Shown here in pieces: positions 30,652 to 41,136 of a stretch of 64,000 nucleotides of DNA (position 1 is the stretch's first letter; the number at the start of each line of letters is the position of its first letter). This DNA comes from Blastococcus aurantiacus. GTDB taxonomy: Bacteria > Actinomycetota > Actinomycetes > Mycobacteriales > Geodermatophilaceae. Both the position numbers and the translations under genes were made by a program. The notes beneath the pieces are model-generated. The model did not search any database, was not told where the DNA came from, and worked only from the letters and a program-made list of their open reading frames with translations. The stretch is from the NCBI RefSeq assembly GCF_900102425.1, contig NZ_FNBT01000008.1:62001-126000 (forward strand), in the 5' to 3' direction.

Positions 30652-31812
30652 TCAGCGCACCGCCGGCTGGGCGGCCGCGACCCGGCGCAGCAGCCCGGTG
30701 AGCGCCTCGTCGACCACGTCCGGCTTCTCCAGCAGGACCATGTGCCCCGCCTCCGGAACGACGACGAACTCGGCGTCCGGGAGCCGCTCCACGATCAGCT
30801 CGCTGTGCTCCTTGGGGATCATCCGGTCGGCGTCGCCGGTGAGCACCAGCGTCGGCACGCGGCGCAGCGGTTCCAGCGCCCCCGTCTCGTCCAGCCCCGC
30901 CAGCGCCGGGTAGAACTCCGCGATCACGTCGACCGGCGTCCCCGCGATCATGGCGTCGACGTAGTGGACCAGCGCCGGATCGACGTCGGGCGAGGCGAAC
31001 GACAGCGAGCGGGTGACGACCGAGATGAGGTCCGCGGCCGCGCGCCGGGTGCCCTCGGCGATGGCCGGCCGGCGGCGCATCGTCCAGGCCGCGATCGGCA
31101 GCACCGCCGCCCGCACCCGCGTCAGGAACTCGGGGAGACCGAACGTGAGGTCCGCCAGGTTGCCGCTCGAGGTCGAGAGCAGGGCCGCCCCGACCACCCG
31201 GGTGCCGAACAGCTCGGGCCGCTCCGCGGCCAGCCCCATGACGGTCATCCCGCCCATGGAGTGGCCCACGAGCACGATCGGGCCGCGCGGCACCCGGGCC
31301 TCCAGCACCGCTGCCAGGTCGCACGCCAGCTGCTCGATGGTCGAGTGCTCGCTGGGCCCGCGCCCCGAGCCACCGTGCCCGCGCTGGTCGTAGAAGACCA
31401 GCCGGGCGGCGGGCCGGTGCCCGTTGGCGGTCGCCAGCTGCGCTCCCAGCGTGCGGCGCTGGAAGGCCCACGAGCCCATCGACAGGGTGTAACCGTGCAC
31501 GAAGACGACGGTCAGGGGCGCGTCCGGCGGTCCGACCTCCTCCACGTTGAGCAGCACTCCGTCGTCGGCCCGCACCACGGCCGTGCGGTCGGCACGCCGC
31601 GCCTCCGCGCCGAGCGGGTCGTTGGCGCGCAGCTCGGCGTCGGGCACGGCGGCCAGGTCGGCCGGACGGAGGCCGCCGACGTCCAGCCGGCGCCGGGCGA
31701 TGCGGGTGAGTGCCACCCCGGCGGCCGTCCCGGCGGCGGCCAGGCCGACCAGGGCGCCGACGACGCCGACGGTGTGCGCGCTGGGGTGCGGGAGCTGCGG
31801 TGCGCGGGCCAT
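30652..31812 (-). CDS. Alpha/beta hydrolase, membrane-anchored
   Basis: 386 residues. An N-terminal hydrophobic helix (about 15-35) is followed by a classic alpha/beta-hydrolase: oxyanion FVHGYTLS, DQRGHGGSG, nucleophile elbow VGHSMGGM near 190, acid in LTGDADRMIP and catalytic His in EAGHMVLLE. Substrate unknown. ATG 31812 overlaps the alr stop by one base (TGATG). I recall a similar hydrolase after alr in mycobacteria, suggesting a conserved pair. Confidence 0.88.
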   Translation of the reverse strand: MARAPQLPHPSAHTVGVVGALVGLAAAGTAAGVALTRIARRRLDVGGLRPADLAAVPDAELRANDPLGAEARRADRTAVVRADDGVLLNVEEVGPPDAPLTVVFVHGYTLSMGSWAFQRRTLGAQLATANGHRPAARLVFYDQRGHGGSGRGPSEHSTIEQLACDLAAVLEARVPRGPIVLVGHSMGGMTVMGLAAERPELFGTRVVGAALLSTSSGNLADLTFGLPEFLTRVRAAVLPIAAWTMRRRPAIAEGTRRAAADLISVVTRSLSFASPDVDPALVHYVDAMIAGTPVDVIAEFYPALAGLDETGALEPLRRVPTLVLTGDADRMIPKEHSELIVERLPDAEFVVVPEAGHMVLLEKPDVVDEALTGLLRRVAAAQPAVR

Positions 31813-32957
31813 CAGACCGAACCGGCCGTGCCGACGTAGCGGCGGGTGAACCGGCCACCGACGCGGGTGACCAGCTCGTAGTGGATCGTGTCCGCGGCGT
31901 CGGCCCACTGCTGCGCCGTCGGCTCGCCGTCCTCGCCCGGGCCCCACAGCACCACGTCGTCGCCCGCGGCGACGGCGTCGTCCCCGAGGTCGAGAACGAA
32001 TTGGTCCATGCACACGCGGCCGGCGATCCGCCGCTGCGCGCCCGCGGCCCACACCGGCGCCCGGTTGCCCACCGCGCGCGGGATGCCATCGGCGTAGCCG
32101 ACCGGCACGAGGGCCAGCGTCGTCTCCCGATCCGTGGCGTAGGTGTGGCCGTAGGAGACGCCGGCACCGGCCGGCACCCGCTTGGTGTGCGCCACCTGGG
32201 CCCGCACCGTCATCGCGGGGCGCAGGCCGTACTGGCGGGGGTCGCCGCCCAGCGGGTCCAGCCCGTACAGGGCGATGCCGGGGCGCACCATGTCGAACCA
32301 GGTCTCCGGCAGCGCGATCGTCGCCGCCGAGTTGGCCAGGTGCCGCCGGGCGTCGGTCAGCCCCGCGTCCCGGGCGACGGCGACGGCCTCCTCGAAAGCC
32401 CGCACCTGGGCGCCGATCGTCGGGTGGGTGGGCGCGTCCGCGTAGGCCAGGTGGCTCCACAGCCCCACCACGGCGACGTCGCCGTCTCCCTGGGCGCGCG
32501 CCGCGGCGGCGACCAGGTCGGGCCAGACGTCCGGGGTGGCGCCCTCGCGGGAGAGCCCGGTGTCGGCGGCCAGGTGCACGCGGGCGGTCCGGCCCGCGGC
32601 GCGCGCGGCGGCGACCACCTCGTCCAGCCCCCAGCCGGCGTTGACCGACAGCTCGACGTCGGCGGCCAGCGCCGCGCCGACGTCGGCTCCCGGGCCGTTC
32701 AGCCAGGCGAGGACCGGCGCTGTGACGCCGGCCGCGCGCAGGGCGAGCGCCTCGTCGACGACGGCGACGCCGAGGGCGTCCGCCCCGCCGGCGAGGACGG
32801 CGCGGGCGGCGGGCACCAGGCCGTGGCCGTAGCCGTCGGCCTTGACCACGGCCATGAGCGGGCGGCCGACCCGCTCGCGCAGAACGGCGGTGTTCGCGGC
32901 GATCGCGTCGAGATCGACGACCACCTCGGCGCGGCCGGCTCCGGGTGTTGTCGTCAC
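31812..32957 (-). CDS. alr: Alanine racemase
   Basis: 381 residues. A PLP enzyme making D-alanine for peptidoglycan. The PLP Lys is at 39 (AVVKADGYGHG), the second catalytic Tyr in AGVSYGHTY, and substrate loop RVCMDQFVLD. GTG 32957 overlaps the nnrD TGA. Part of the acpS-nnrD-alr-hydrolase-udg-tsaE overlapping operon. Confidence 0.96.
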   Translation of the reverse strand: MTTTPGAGRAEVVVDLDAIAANTAVLRERVGRPLMAVVKADGYGHGLVPAARAVLAGGADALGVAVVDEALALRAAGVTAPVLAWLNGPGADVGAALAADVELSVNAGWGLDEVVAAARAAGRTARVHLAADTGLSREGATPDVWPDLVAAAARAQGDGDVAVVGLWSHLAYADAPTHPTIGAQVRAFEEAVAVARDAGLTDARRHLANSAATIALPETWFDMVRPGIALYGLDPLGGDPRQYGLRPAMTVRAQVAHTKRVPAGAGVSYGHTYATDRETTLALVPVGYADGIPRAVGNRAPVWAAGAQRRIAGRVCMDQFVLDLGDDAVAAGDDVVLWGPGEDGEPTAQQWADAADTIHYELVTRVGGRFTRRYVGTAGSV

Positions 32958-34438
32958 GCCGGTGAGTCTCCCAGGACGGCCGGCCCGACCCCGCGGACAC
33001 GGCCGACGGCCTCGGGGAGCCGCCGGACGAGATCGCCGGCGACCAGGGGTCCCCGCTGCGCCGCGAGCTGCCCGGTGCGGCCGTGCAGGTGGGCGGCGAC
33101 CGCGGCCGCCTCGACCGCCGGCAGGCCGGTGGCGGCGGAGGTGGCCAGGACCGCCCCGGCGATCCCGCTGAGGACGTCGCCGGTGCCCGCGGTGGCCAGG
33201 TCCGCCGTCCCGGTGCCGTTGACGAACGTCGTCCCGTCCGGGTCGGCCACGACGGTGGCGTCGCCCTTGAGCAGGACGACGGCGCCCAGGTCGGCGGCCA
33301 GCCGACGGGCCGCGCCGATCCGGTCGGTGCCGACCTCCGTCCCGAAGCGGGCGAACTCGCGGTCGTGCGGGGTGAGGACCGTCGGTGCGCTGCGCCGTCG
33401 CACCAGGTCGGGCTCCCGGGCCAGCAGCGTCAGGGCGTCGGCGTCGACCAGGACCGGGACGTCGGTGGCGAGCACCTCGGCCAGCACGGTGCGCGCGGCG
33501 TCGTCGGTCCCCGCACCCGGCCCGACGACCCACGCCTGCACGCGGCCGGCGCCCCCCGGTCCGCCCTCGGTCACGATCGCCTCCGGCCAGGCCGCCCGCA
33601 CGCCGTCGGCCGCGCCGCCGGCGTAGCGGACCAGCCCCGGACGGGTGCGCAGCGCGGCGCCGGCGCACAGCACCCCGGCACCCGGGTAGGCCGCCGATCC
33701 GGCGAGGACGCCGACGACACCCTGCGAGTACTTGTCGTCCCCGGCGGACGGCGGCTCCAGGCGGGCGGCGACGTCGGCGTCGGTGAGCTGCCAGGCGGTC
33801 GGGGTGGGCAGGTGCGGGTCCAGCCCGAGGTCCACCAGGTGCACCTGCCCGGCGTGACCGCGCCCCTCCCCCACGACCAGCCCGCGCTTCACCGCGCCGA
33901 AGGTGACCGTGTGCATGGCGGGGAACGCGACGCCGTCCACCTCGCCGGTGGAGGCGTCGATGCCGCTGGGGACGTCGACGGCGACGGTGATGCCCGCTCC
34001 TGCTGCCGCCGCACGGGCGAGCACGGCCGCGTCCTGGCGCAGCCCGCCGCGACCGCCGATGCCCAGCATCCCGTCCAGCACGAGGTCGGCCCGCGCGACG
34101 ACCGCCTCCGCTCCGGGGTTCCGTGCCGGCACGACGCGACCGCCGGACCGGCGCAGTGCCGTGAGACCCGCCCCGTGCGCCCGGTCAGGGGTCAGCAGGA
34201 CGGCGGTGACGCGGGCGCCGCGTCCGGCCAGCCGCGCCCCGGCGAACAGCGCGTCGCCTCCGTTGTTGCCACTGCCCACCAGCAGCGCGACGCGCCGGCC
34301 GTAGACGGGGCCGAGCAGCCGGCCGCACACCGCGGCCAGACCGGCCGCGGCGCGCTGCATGAGCGCCCCCTCGGGCGTCGCGGCCAGCAGCGGCTCCTCG
34401 GCCGCCCGGACCTCCTCGGCGGTGAACAGCCCGATCAC
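32954..34438 (-). CDS. nnrD: Bifunctional NAD(P)H-hydrate epimerase / ADP-dependent dehydratase
   Basis: 494 residues, both domains fused. N-terminal YjeF_N epimerase (about 1-210) with [17 protein letters not shown] and [14 protein letters not shown]-terminal ribokinase-like dehydratase (about 220-490) with [25 protein letters not shown] and nucleotide-binding [19 protein letters not shown]. It repairs hydrated NAD(P)H. GTG 34438 overlaps the acpS stop; gene order acpS-nnrD-alr is a common actinobacterial arrangement. Confidence 0.95.
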   Translation of the reverse strand: MIGLFTAEEVRAAEEPLLAATPEGALMQRAAAGLAAVCGRLLGPVYGRRVALLVGSGNNGGDALFAGARLAGRGARVTAVLLTPDRAHGAGLTALRRSGGRVVPARNPGAEAVVARADLVLDGMLGIGGRGGLRQDAAVLARAAAAGAGITVAVDVPSGIDASTGEVDGVAFPAMHTVTFGAVKRGLVVGEGRGHAGQVHLVDLGLDPHLPTPTAWQLTDADVAARLEPPSAGDDKYSQGVVGVLAGSAAYPGAGVLCAGAALRTRPGLVRYAGGAADGVRAAWPEAIVTEGGPGGAGRVQAWVVGPGAGTDDAARTVLAEVLATDVPVLVDADALTLLAREPDLVRRRSAPTVLTPHDREFARFGTEVGTDRIGAARRLAADLGAVVLLKGDATVVADPDGTTFVNGTGTADLATAGTGDVLSGIAGAVLATSAATGLPAVEAAAVAAHLHGRTGQLAAQRGPLVAGDLVRRLPEAVGRVRGVGPAVLGDSPA

Positions 34439-34824
34439 TCGGCGTCCCCGCGGACCACGCCCTCGGCCACGACCACCGCCGAGGCGATGCCGCCGTCGTG
34501 GCTGAGCGAGACGTGCCAGCCGCTCACCCCGAGCTGGGCGGCGCGGCCGGCGACGCTCCCCCGCACCTCCAGGTGCGGCCGGCCGCGGTCGCCGACGATG
34601 ACCTCCGCGTCGTGCCACCGCAGGTCGCCGGGGGCGCCGAGCGCCTTGGCCAGCGCCTCCTTGGCGGCGAACCGCGCGGCCAGGGACTCGGCGGTGCGAG
34701 GCGCGCCCGAGGGCGTGTGCTGCTCGGCGGAGGTGAACAACCGGTCGCGCAGACCCGGCGTGCGGACGAGCGACGCCGCGAACCGCTCGACCGGCACGAC
34801 GTCGATCCCGATCCCGATGATCAC
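34435..34824 (-). CDS. acpS: Holo-[acyl-carrier-protein] synthase
   Basis: 129 residues. It transfers phosphopantetheine from CoA to ACP. Metal-binding Asp in [12 protein letters not shown] and Glu in [14 protein letters not shown], plus [13 protein letters not shown] 34824 lies 6 nt after CAGACT, compatible with a leaderless mRNA, and is the first gene of a six-gene overlapping run leftward. Preceded by a nested-hairpin element at the glmS 3' end. Confidence 0.94.
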   Translation of the reverse strand: MIIGIGIDVVPVERFAASLVRTPGLRDRLFTSAEQHTPSGAPRTAESLAARFAAKEALAKALGAPGDLRWHDAEVIVGDRGRPHLEVRGSVAGRAAQLGVSGWHVSLSHDGGIASAVVVAEGVVRGDAE

Positions 34825-34849
34825 CGGGTCAGTCTGCCTGGTGACGGGA

Positions 34850-34915
34850 TGAAACGGCCCCTCGGCCGGGTCCCGCCGCGGGCGTGCGGGCGGTGGGGGC
34901 CGAGGGGTCCTTCTG
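34850..34915. repeat. Nested-hairpin element, copy at glmS 3' end
   Basis: Outer stem GGCCCCTCGGCC (34856-34867) with GGCCGAGGGG-T-CC (34898-34910, T bulged). Inner CCCGCCGC (34872-34879) with GCGGTGGG (34890-34897), one G-T pair. Ends GATGAAACGGCC and GGTCCTTCTG; the latter lies 1-2 nt from the glmS TAG. Confidence 0.75.
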
Positions 34916-36793
34916 CTATTCGACGGTGACGCTCTTGGCGAGGTTGCGGGGCTGGTCGACGTCGTAGCCGCGGGTGTCGGCGATCTCGCAGGCCAGCACC
35001 TGCAGCGGCACCGTGGTGACCACCGGCGCGAGCAGCGTCGGGGTGCGCGGCACGCGGATGAGGTGGTCGGCGTAGGGCACGACGTCCTCGTCGCCCTCCT
35101 CGGCGATCACGATGGTCCGGGCGCCGCGGGCGCGGACCTCCTGGATGTTGGACACCACCTTCCCGTGCACCGACTCGCGGCTCCGCGGGGAGGGCACGAT
35201 TACGACGACCGGCGTCCCCTGGTCGATGACGGCGATGGGCCCGTGCTTGAGCTCGCCGGCCGCGAAGCCCTCGGCGTGGATGTAGGCGAGCTCCTTGAGC
35301 TTGAGGGCACCCTCCAGCGCCACCGGGAACCCGACGTGCCGACCGAGGAACAGGACGGTGTCCGCGTCGGCGAGCGAGCGGCCCAGGGCGCGGACCTCCT
35401 CCATGCTCGCCAGGACCGTCGCGACGGCGTCGGGCAGCTTGCGCAGATCGTCGACGATGGCGGCGATCTCGTCCTCGTACTTCATGCCGCGCACCTGGGC
35501 CAGGAAGAGCCCCACCAGGTAGCAGGCGACGATCTGGCTGAGGAAGGCCTTCGTCGAGGCGACCGCGATCTCAGGACCGGCGTGCGTGTAGAGGACGGCG
35601 TCGGACTCGCGCGGGATGGTGGACCCGTTGGCGTTGCAGATGGCCAGCACGCGGGCCTTCTGCTCCTTGGCGTGCCGCAGCGCCATCAGCGTGTCCATGG
35701 TCTCGCCCGACTGGCTGATGACGATGACCAGCGTGGAGCGGTCGAGCACCGGGTCGCGGTAGCGGAACTCGCTCGCCACCTCGACCTCGACCGGGATGCG
35801 CGTCCAGTGCTCGATCGCGTACTTGGCGATGAGGCCGGCGTGGTACGACGTGCCGCACGAGACGACGAAGATCTTGTCGATGTCGCGCAGTTCCTGGTCC
35901 GACAGCCGCACCTCGTCGAGCACCAGCTGGCCCTGCTCGCCCAGCCGGCCCAGCAGGGTGTCGGCGATGGCCTTGGGCTGCTCGGCGATCTCCTTGAGCA
36001 TGAACCAGTCGTAGCCGTCCTTCTCGGCGGCGGCGGCGTCCCAGTCGACCGTGTAGGCGGTCGGCTCGACAGCGGCCCCGGCGAAGTCGGTGACGGTCAC
36101 CCCGCGGGCGCGGTCGATCTCGACGACCTGGTCCTGGCCGAGCTCCAGGGCGTTGCGGGTGTGGCCGATGAACGCCGCGACGTCGGAGCCCAGGAAATAC
36201 TCCGCAGTACCGTCGGCTGTCTCTCCGATGCCGACCACCAGCGGGCTGCTGCGCCGCGCGGCGACGAGGGTGTCCGGCTCGGCGGCGTGGGTGGCGACGA
36301 GGGTGAAGGCGCCCTCGAGCCGGCGGCAGACCGCCCGCATCGCCTCGGCCAGCCGGCCCGCGCCCTCGGGGGCGTCGGCGTACGCGGCGGCCAGCAGGTG
36401 CCCCGCCACCTCGGTGTCGGTCTCCGAGGTGAACTCGATGCCGGTGCGTTCGCACTCGGCACGCAGCGAGGCGAAGTTCTCGATGATGCCGTTGTGGACG
36501 ACGGCGACTCGGCCGTCGGCGGAGACGTGGGGGTGCGCGTTGCGGTCGGTCGGGCCGCCGTGGGTGGCCCACCGGGTGTGCCCGATGGCCGTGGTGGCCG
36601 CGGGCAGCGGCCGCTCGGCCAGGACCTTCTCCAGGTTGGCGAGCTTCCCGGCCTTCTTCGCCGTCGTCAGCTCACCGTCGGCCAGCACCGCGATCCCGGC
36701 GGAGTCGTACCCCCGGTACTCGAGCCGGCGCAGGCCCTCCAGGACGACGTCCCGGGCATCCTGCGGGCCGACGTATCCCACGATTCCGCACAT
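34916..36793 (-). CDS. glmS: Glutamine-fructose-6-phosphate aminotransferase (isomerising)
   Basis: 625 residues. It makes glucosamine-6-phosphate for peptidoglycan. N-terminal Ntn-hydrolase glutaminase with nucleophile Cys2 (MCGIVGYVG), [15 protein letters not shown]; two SIS domains with SCGTSYHAG and [11 protein letters not shown]-terminal [16 protein letters not shown] 36793 must be the start because Cys2 is catalytic; TACCCT lies 7 nt upstream, a predicted leaderless start. An in-frame extension to 36856 is rejected. No glmS ribozyme is seen. glmM is 90 bp upstream. Confidence 0.97.
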   Translation of the reverse strand: MCGIVGYVGPQDARDVVLEGLRRLEYRGYDSAGIAVLADGELTTAKKAGKLANLEKVLAERPLPAATTAIGHTRWATHGGPTDRNAHPHVSADGRVAVVHNGIIENFASLRAECERTGIEFTSETDTEVAGHLLAAAYADAPEGAGRLAEAMRAVCRRLEGAFTLVATHAAEPDTLVAARRSSPLVVGIGETADGTAEYFLGSDVAAFIGHTRNALELGQDQVVEIDRARGVTVTDFAGAAVEPTAYTVDWDAAAAEKDGYDWFMLKEIAEQPKAIADTLLGRLGEQGQLVLDEVRLSDQELRDIDKIFVVSCGTSYHAGLIAKYAIEHWTRIPVEVEVASEFRYRDPVLDRSTLVIVISQSGETMDTLMALRHAKEQKARVLAICNANGSTIPRESDAVLYTHAGPEIAVASTKAFLSQIVACYLVGLFLAQVRGMKYEDEIAAIVDDLRKLPDAVATVLASMEEVRALGRSLADADTVLFLGRHVGFPVALEGALKLKELAYIHAEGFAAGELKHGPIAVIDQGTPVVVIVPSPRSRESVHGKVVSNIQEVRARGARTIVIAEEGDEDVVPYADHLIRVPRTPTLLAPVVTTVPLQVLACEIADTRGYDVDQPRNLAKSVTVE

Positions 36794-36883
36794 TCGCACG
36801 AGGGTACCGGGGGCCGGCACCCGATCGGGGCATCCGCGGACCGGCCCACCCCGCACGGGGCAGCAGCCGGGCTGCCGCGGGCC

Positions 36884-38230
36884 TCAGCCGGCGCGGGCGA
36901 CGACGTCCGCGAGCCGGCCGGCCACGGCGTCTGCCTGGTCCTGCGTGGGCGCCTCGACCATCACGCGGACCAGCTGCTCGGTCCCGGAGGGACGCAGCAG
37001 CACCCTGCCGTTGTCGCCGAGCTCGTCCTCGACGGCGCGCACGGCCTCGGCGACCTCGGCGCTGCCCGCGACCGCGGCCCGGTCGACGACCGGCACGTTG
37101 ATCAGGATCTGCGGCAGCTTCTGCACCACGGCGGCCAGCTCGGCCAGCGAGGCGCCGGTCCCTGCCATGCGCGCCATGAGCGCGAGGCCGGTGAGCAGCC
37201 CGTCGCCGGTGGTGGCGTGGTCGAGGAACACCAGGTGACCGCTCTGCTCGCCGCCCAGGCTCAGGTTGCCCGCGCGGAGCGCCTCGAGCACGTAGCGGTC
37301 GCCGACGGCGGTGGTCTGCACCGCGATGCCGGCGTCGCGCATCGCGTGGTGGAAGCCGAGGTTGCTCATGACCGTGGCCACGACCGTGGCGTCGGTGAGG
37401 GCGCCTCGCTCCTGGAGCGCCAGGGCGCAGACGGCCAGGATCTCGTCGCCGTCGACGACGTCACCCGCCGCCGTCACCGCCAGGCAGCGGTCGGCGTCGC
37501 CGTCGTGGGCCAGGCCCAGGTCGGCACCCTGCGCACGGACCGCCTCGATCAGCGGTTCCAGGTGGGTCGAGCCGATCCCGTCGTTGATGTTCCAGCCGTC
37601 CGGCGCGCAGCCGATGGCGTGCACCGTGGCGCCCGCGCGGCGGTACACCTCGGGCGCGACGGCCGCGGCCGCGCCGTGCGCGCCGTCCACGACGACGGAG
37701 ATGCCGCGCAGCGGCTGGTCGACCGCCGCCAGCAGGTGGGCCTCGTAGTCGTCGACCGCGTTCGTGAGCGCGCGCACGCGGCCGATGCCCGCCCCGGTCG
37801 GCCGGAAGCCGGCCGGGTGGCCGTCGGCCACGGACTCCTCGATCGCCGCCTCGACGGCGTCGGGGAGCTTGTGCCCGCCACGGCTGAACAGCTTGATGCC
37901 GTTGTCGGGCATGGGGTTGTGGCTCGCCGAGATCATCACGCCGAGGTCGGCGCCGGTCGACCCGGTCAGGTGGGCCAGGGCCGGCGTGGGGACCACACCG
38001 GCGAGGAGCACCTCGGCCCCCGCGCTCGCCAGCCCCGCCACGACGGCGGCCTCGAGCATCTCCCCGCTGGCCCGGGGGTCACGGCCGACGACCGCGACGG
38101 GACGCGAGGTCCCGTCGCGGTCGGCGAGCACGCCTGCGGCGGCCCGGGCCACCGAGAGCGCCAGCTCCGGCGTGAGGTCGGCGTTCGCACGACCCCGGAC
38201 GCCGTCGGTCCCGAAGAGTCTCCCCCCCAT
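36884..38230 (-). CDS. glmM: Phosphoglucosamine mutase
   Basis: 448 residues. It converts glucosamine-6-P to glucosamine-1-P, the step after GlmS. Active-site Ser103 in [11 protein letters not shown], metal-binding DGDADRC, sugar-binding GGEQSGH and phosphate-binding [12 protein letters not shown]. It lies between rpsI (20 bp upstream) and glmS, probably cotranscribed with rplM-rpsI, an order also found in mycobacteria. Confidence 0.97.
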   Translation of the reverse strand: MGGRLFGTDGVRGRANADLTPELALSVARAAAGVLADRDGTSRPVAVVGRDPRASGEMLEAAVVAGLASAGAEVLLAGVVPTPALAHLTGSTGADLGVMISASHNPMPDNGIKLFSRGGHKLPDAVEAAIEESVADGHPAGFRPTGAGIGRVRALTNAVDDYEAHLLAAVDQPLRGISVVVDGAHGAAAAVAPEVYRRAGATVHAIGCAPDGWNINDGIGSTHLEPLIEAVRAQGADLGLAHDGDADRCLAVTAAGDVVDGDEILAVCALALQERGALTDATVVATVMSNLGFHHAMRDAGIAVQTTAVGDRYVLEALRAGNLSLGGEQSGHLVFLDHATTGDGLLTGLALMARMAGTGASLAELAAVVQKLPQILINVPVVDRAAVAGSAEVAEAVRAVEDELGDNGRVLLRPSGTEQLVRVMVEAPTQDQADAVAGRLADVVARAG

Positions 38231-38250
38231 GGCCGACGCAGCCGTGCCGG

Positions 38251-38670
38251 TCAGCGCTTGGAGTACTGGGGCGCCTTGCGGGCCTTCTTCAGCCCGTACT
38301 TCTTGCGCTCCGTGACCCGCGGGTCGCGGGTGAGGAAGCCGGCCTTCTTGAGGGCCGGACGGTCGTCCGCCTCGATCTCGATCAGCGCGCGGGCGATGGC
38401 CAGGCGCAGCGCACCGGCCTGCCCGGACACGCCGCCGCCGTGGAGGAGACCGATGACGTCGTACTGCTCCGCCTTCTCGAGGATGACGAACGGCTCACGG
38501 ATGAGCTGCTGGTGCACCTTGTTCGGGAAGTAGTCCTCGATGGTGCGGCCGTTGAGCTTGAACTGACCGGTGCCGGGCACGAGGCGCACGCGGACGATGG
38601 CCTCCTTGCGGCGGCCGACGGTTTGGATCGGACGCCCGTCGGCGTCGGTCACGGTCGGAGCGCTGGTCAC
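38251..38670 (-). CDS. rpsI: 30S ribosomal protein S9
   Basis: 139 residues. An N-terminal extension of about 17 residues precedes the conserved [17 protein letters not shown]; then [22 protein letters not shown] and the basic tail [20 protein letters not shown] that reaches the P-site tRNA. GTG 38670 overlaps the rplM stop (GTGA), so L13 and S9 are coupled. Confidence 0.97.
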   Translation of the reverse strand: MTSAPTVTDADGRPIQTVGRRKEAIVRVRLVPGTGQFKLNGRTIEDYFPNKVHQQLIREPFVILEKAEQYDVIGLLHGGGVSGQAGALRLAIARALIEIEADDRPALKKAGFLTRDPRVTERKKYGLKKARKAPQYSKR

Positions 38671-39110
38671 TGGGCCACCTGCTTGATCTCGTAGTTCTGG
38701 GGCTGCTGCGCAGCGTGGGGGTGCTCGGGGCCCGCGTAGACCTTGAGCTTCTTGAGCATCTGACGGCCCAGGCTGTTGTGCGGCAGCATGCCCTTGATCG
38801 CGCGCTCGATGACGCGGTCGGGGTGGGTGCGCAGCTGGTCGCCGACGTTGATGGTCTTCAGACCACCCGGGTGGCCGGAGTGCCGGTAGGCCACCTTGTC
38901 GTCCCGCTTGCTGCCCGTGAGGGCGACCTTCCCGGCGTTGACGATGACGACGAAGTCACCGACGTCGACGTGCGGGGCGTACTGCGGCTTGTGCTTGCCG
39001 CGCAGGAGCTGCGCGGTCTGGCTGGCCAGTCGGCCGAGCACCACATCGGTGGCGTCGATGACGAGCCAGGCCCGGTCGATCTCGCCGGGCTTGGGGGTGT
39101 ACGTGCGCAC
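38667..39110 (-). CDS. rplM: 50S ribosomal protein L13
   Basis: 147 residues, normal length: [62 protein letters not shown] 39110 has GGAGG about 11 nt upstream. First gene of rplM-rpsI-glmM, with a leader of about 100 nt that can fold (see separate entry). Confidence 0.96.
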   Translation of the reverse strand: MRTYTPKPGEIDRAWLVIDATDVVLGRLASQTAQLLRGKHKPQYAPHVDVGDFVVIVNAGKVALTGSKRDDKVAYRHSGHPGGLKTINVGDQLRTHPDRVIERAIKGMLPHNSLGRQMLKKLKVYAGPEHPHAAQQPQNYEIKQVAQ

Positions 39111-39224
39111 GGCGCTCGTGTCCTCCGTCGTTGTCGGGAAGGCTGGTGGGATCGCCTCACCGAGCACGGGAGACGTAGCTGCACGCGCGGCACCAGCCGG
39201 CACACGCGCCAACCGAGCACGATA
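39111..39224 (-). promoter_or_regulatory. rplM promoter (extended -10) and structured leader
   Basis: On the minus strand TGGTATCGT (an extended -10, hexamer at 39219-39224) has no good -35. Transcription from about 39212 would give a ~100-nt leader in which GGCTGGTG and CACCAGCC (plus coordinates 39141-39148 and 39191-39198) can pair over a 42-nt interval. This may be a ribosomal-protein leader for L13/S9 autoregulation. Confidence 0.45.
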
Positions 39225-39233
39225 CCAGCCGTG

Positions 39234-39299
39234 AGAGGCCCCCCTTCCCCCCGCACCTCGCACGCTCGGCGCGGAACCCTGGAGGGGGGGCGTTCCATC
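39234..39299. repeat. Nested-hairpin element, inverted copy after carbonic anhydrase
   Basis: This copy has the opposite orientation to the others. On the minus strand it begins inside the carbonic anhydrase stop (TGATGGAACG), runs through a C-rich arm, CCGCGCC/GGTGCGG inner stem with loop GAGCGTGCGA, and ends GGGGGGCCTCT. The shared loop and ends identify it as a family member. Confidence 0.65.
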
Positions 39300-39783
39300 A
39301 GCTCACTTCGCGCAGCCGTCCCGTCGTGACGTCGTAGACCGTCCCCCGGACCTCGTGCGACAGCAGGTACGGGCTCTCCCGGATCAGGCGGATCGACTCG
39401 CGCACGTCCTGGTCCACGTCGGTGAACGCCCGGGCCGCCCATGGCGGGCGCCGGCCCGTCGCCTGCTCCACGGTGTCGGCGAAGGAGACGTCGTCGGTGG
39501 TCTGCAGCCCGCACTCGGTGTGGTGCACCAGCACGATCTCGCGGGTGCCCAGGGCGTGCTGGCTGATCGTCAGCGACCGGATGACGTCCTCGGTGATGAC
39601 GCCGCCGGCGTTGCGGATGACGTGGGCGTCGCCGACCTCCAGGCCGAGCACGCCGAACAGCGGGATGCGCGCGTCCATGCACGCCACAACGGCCACCTTG
39701 CGGGCCGGGCGCACCGGCTTGCTGCCGGGGAACTCCTTCGCCCACTGCTGGTTCGCCTCGAGCATCCGGTCGATCTCGGCCAC
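39298..39783 (-). CDS. Small beta-class carbonic anhydrase
   Basis: 161 residues. Zinc ligands C35 and D37/R39 dyad in ACMDARI, with H88 and C91 in [21 protein letters not shown] between. It resembles the short mycobacterial Rv1284-type enzyme. It interconverts CO2 and bicarbonate in the cytoplasm. GTG 39783 has AAGGAGG 4 nt upstream, a near-consensus site. It is divergent from moeA and its stop overlaps a nested-hairpin element. Confidence 0.92.
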   Translation of the reverse strand: MAEIDRMLEANQQWAKEFPGSKPVRPARKVAVVACMDARIPLFGVLGLEVGDAHVIRNAGGVITEDVIRSLTISQHALGTREIVLVHHTECGLQTTDDVSFADTVEQATGRRPPWAARAFTDVDQDVRESIRLIRESPYLLSHEVRGTVYDVTTGRLREVS

Positions 39784-39933
39784 GCGTCCTCCTTGCCGTC
39801 CTGGTCGCTGGGAGGTTAACCGGGGCGCCGGGCATCCGCTCCCGGACCGCCGGCCCCGGGCCGTGATCCCCTCGGACGGGCGACGGTCCCGGCCCCGGCG
39901 GCCCCGGCCCGGACCATCGGCGAGGATGGGCCG

Positions 39934-41136
39934 GTGCGGACGGTCGAGGAACACCAGGCTGCGGTCGCCGCCCTGCTGCCGCGGCTGCCCGAGGAGCGGG
40001 TGCCGCTGGCCGAGGCGCACGGCCGGGTGCTGGCGCGCGACGTGACCGCCGCCGTCGCGCTGCCCGGCTTCGACAACTCCGCGATGGACGGCTACGCCGC
40101 GCGGTGGGACGAGGTGGGCGGCGCGACGGAGCGACCGGTCCGGCTGCCCGTGGCCGAGGACATCCCCGCCGGACGCAGCGACGTCGTCCCCCTCGCGCCG
40201 GGCACGGTGCACCGGATCATGACCGGCGCCCCGCTGCCCCCCGGCGCTGACGTCGTCGTCCCGGTGGAGCTCACCGACGGCGGCACCGGGCAGGTGGAGA
40301 TCCGCGACTCCCCCGCCGCCGGCACGCACCTCCGGCGGGCGGGCGAGGACATCGCCGCCGGCGCCGTCGCGCTGTCGGCCGGCTCGGCGCTGGGGGCCGC
40401 CCAGCTGGGGCTGGCCGCCGCGGTCGGCCTGACCGACGTGCCGGTCCGTCGCCGGCCGCGGGTGCTGGTCCTGTCGACCGGGAGCGAGCTGGTGGCCCCC
40501 GGCGAGCCGCTGGCACCCGGCCAGATCTACGAGTCCAACTCGCTGTTGCTCGCCGCGGCGGTCGAGGAGGCCGGGGGGCTGCCCCGGCGGCTGCACTTCG
40601 TGCCCGACGACGTCGACCAGTTCCTCGCCACGGTGCGCGCGGAACTGGCGACGGCGGACCTGCTGATCACCAGCGGCGGTGTCAGCGCCGGCGCCTACGA
40701 GGTCGTCAAGGACGCCTTCCGCGGACTGGGCACCGTCGAGTTCGGCAAGGTCGCGATGCAGCCGGGCGGACCGCAGGGCGCGGGCACCGTCGACGGCGTC
40801 CCGGTCGTCACCCTGCCCGGGAACCCGGTGAGCGCCTTCGTGTCCTTCGAGGTGTTCGTCCGGCCGGCGCTCCGCCGGGCCCTGGGGCACGCCTCCCCGG
40901 ACCGGCTGCGCGCCCCCGCCCGGCTGACCGGACCGCTGCGCTCGCCCGCGGGCCGCCGGCAGTTCCTGCGCGGGTACGTGGAGGGTGGCGAGGTGTCGCA
41001 GGTCGGCGGGCCGGGCTCGCACCTGGTCGCGCACCTGGCGCGGGCGAATTGCCTGGTCGTCGTCCCCGAGGACGTCACCGAACTGACCGCCGGCGCCGAG
41101 GTCGACGTCGTGCTGATCGAAGGAGCGCTGCGATGA
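39934..41136 (+). CDS. moeA: Molybdopterin molybdotransferase
   Basis: 400 residues. It inserts molybdate into adenylylated molybdopterin. Motifs are NSAMDGYA, ITGAPLPPGAD-like MTGAPLPPGADVVV, LSTGSELVAPGE, TSGGVSAGAYE and LPGNPVSAFVSFEVFV. GTG 39934 follows GAGGAT by 6 nt. It overlaps moaC (ATGA) to form moeA-moaC-mog. I saw no Moco riboswitch in the 150 bp upstream. Confidence 0.95.
   Translation: MRTVEEHQAAVAALLPRLPEERVPLAEAHGRVLARDVTAAVALPGFDNSAMDGYAARWDEVGGATERPVRLPVAEDIPAGRSDVVPLAPGTVHRIMTGAPLPPGADVVVPVELTDGGTGQVEIRDSPAAGTHLRRAGEDIAAGAVALSAGSALGAAQLGLAAAVGLTDVPVRRRPRVLVLSTGSELVAPGEPLAPGQIYESNSLLLAAAVEEAGGLPRRLHFVPDDVDQFLATVRAELATADLLITSGGVSAGAYEVVKDAFRGLGTVEFGKVAMQPGGPQGAGTVDGVPVVTLPGNPVSAFVSFEVFVRPALRRALGHASPDRLRAPARLTGPLRSPAGRRQFLRGYVEGGEVSQVGGPGSHLVAHLARANCLVVVPEDVTELTAGAEVDVVLIEGALR

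Noticed and set aside
36794..36883. glmS ribozyme upstream of glmS
   Set aside because: Only 90 bp, no conserved ribozyme core, and a -10 box 7 nt before the ATG leaves no leader.
35063..38533. 1156-codon plus-strand frame across glmS and glmM
   Set aside because: Same shadow effect; it crosses two well-supported genes and has no recognisable domain.
39784..39933. Possible Moco riboswitch upstream of moeA
   Set aside because: The gap shows no convincing multi-helix fold, and the GTG at 39934 seems leaderless, leaving no room for a leader RNA.
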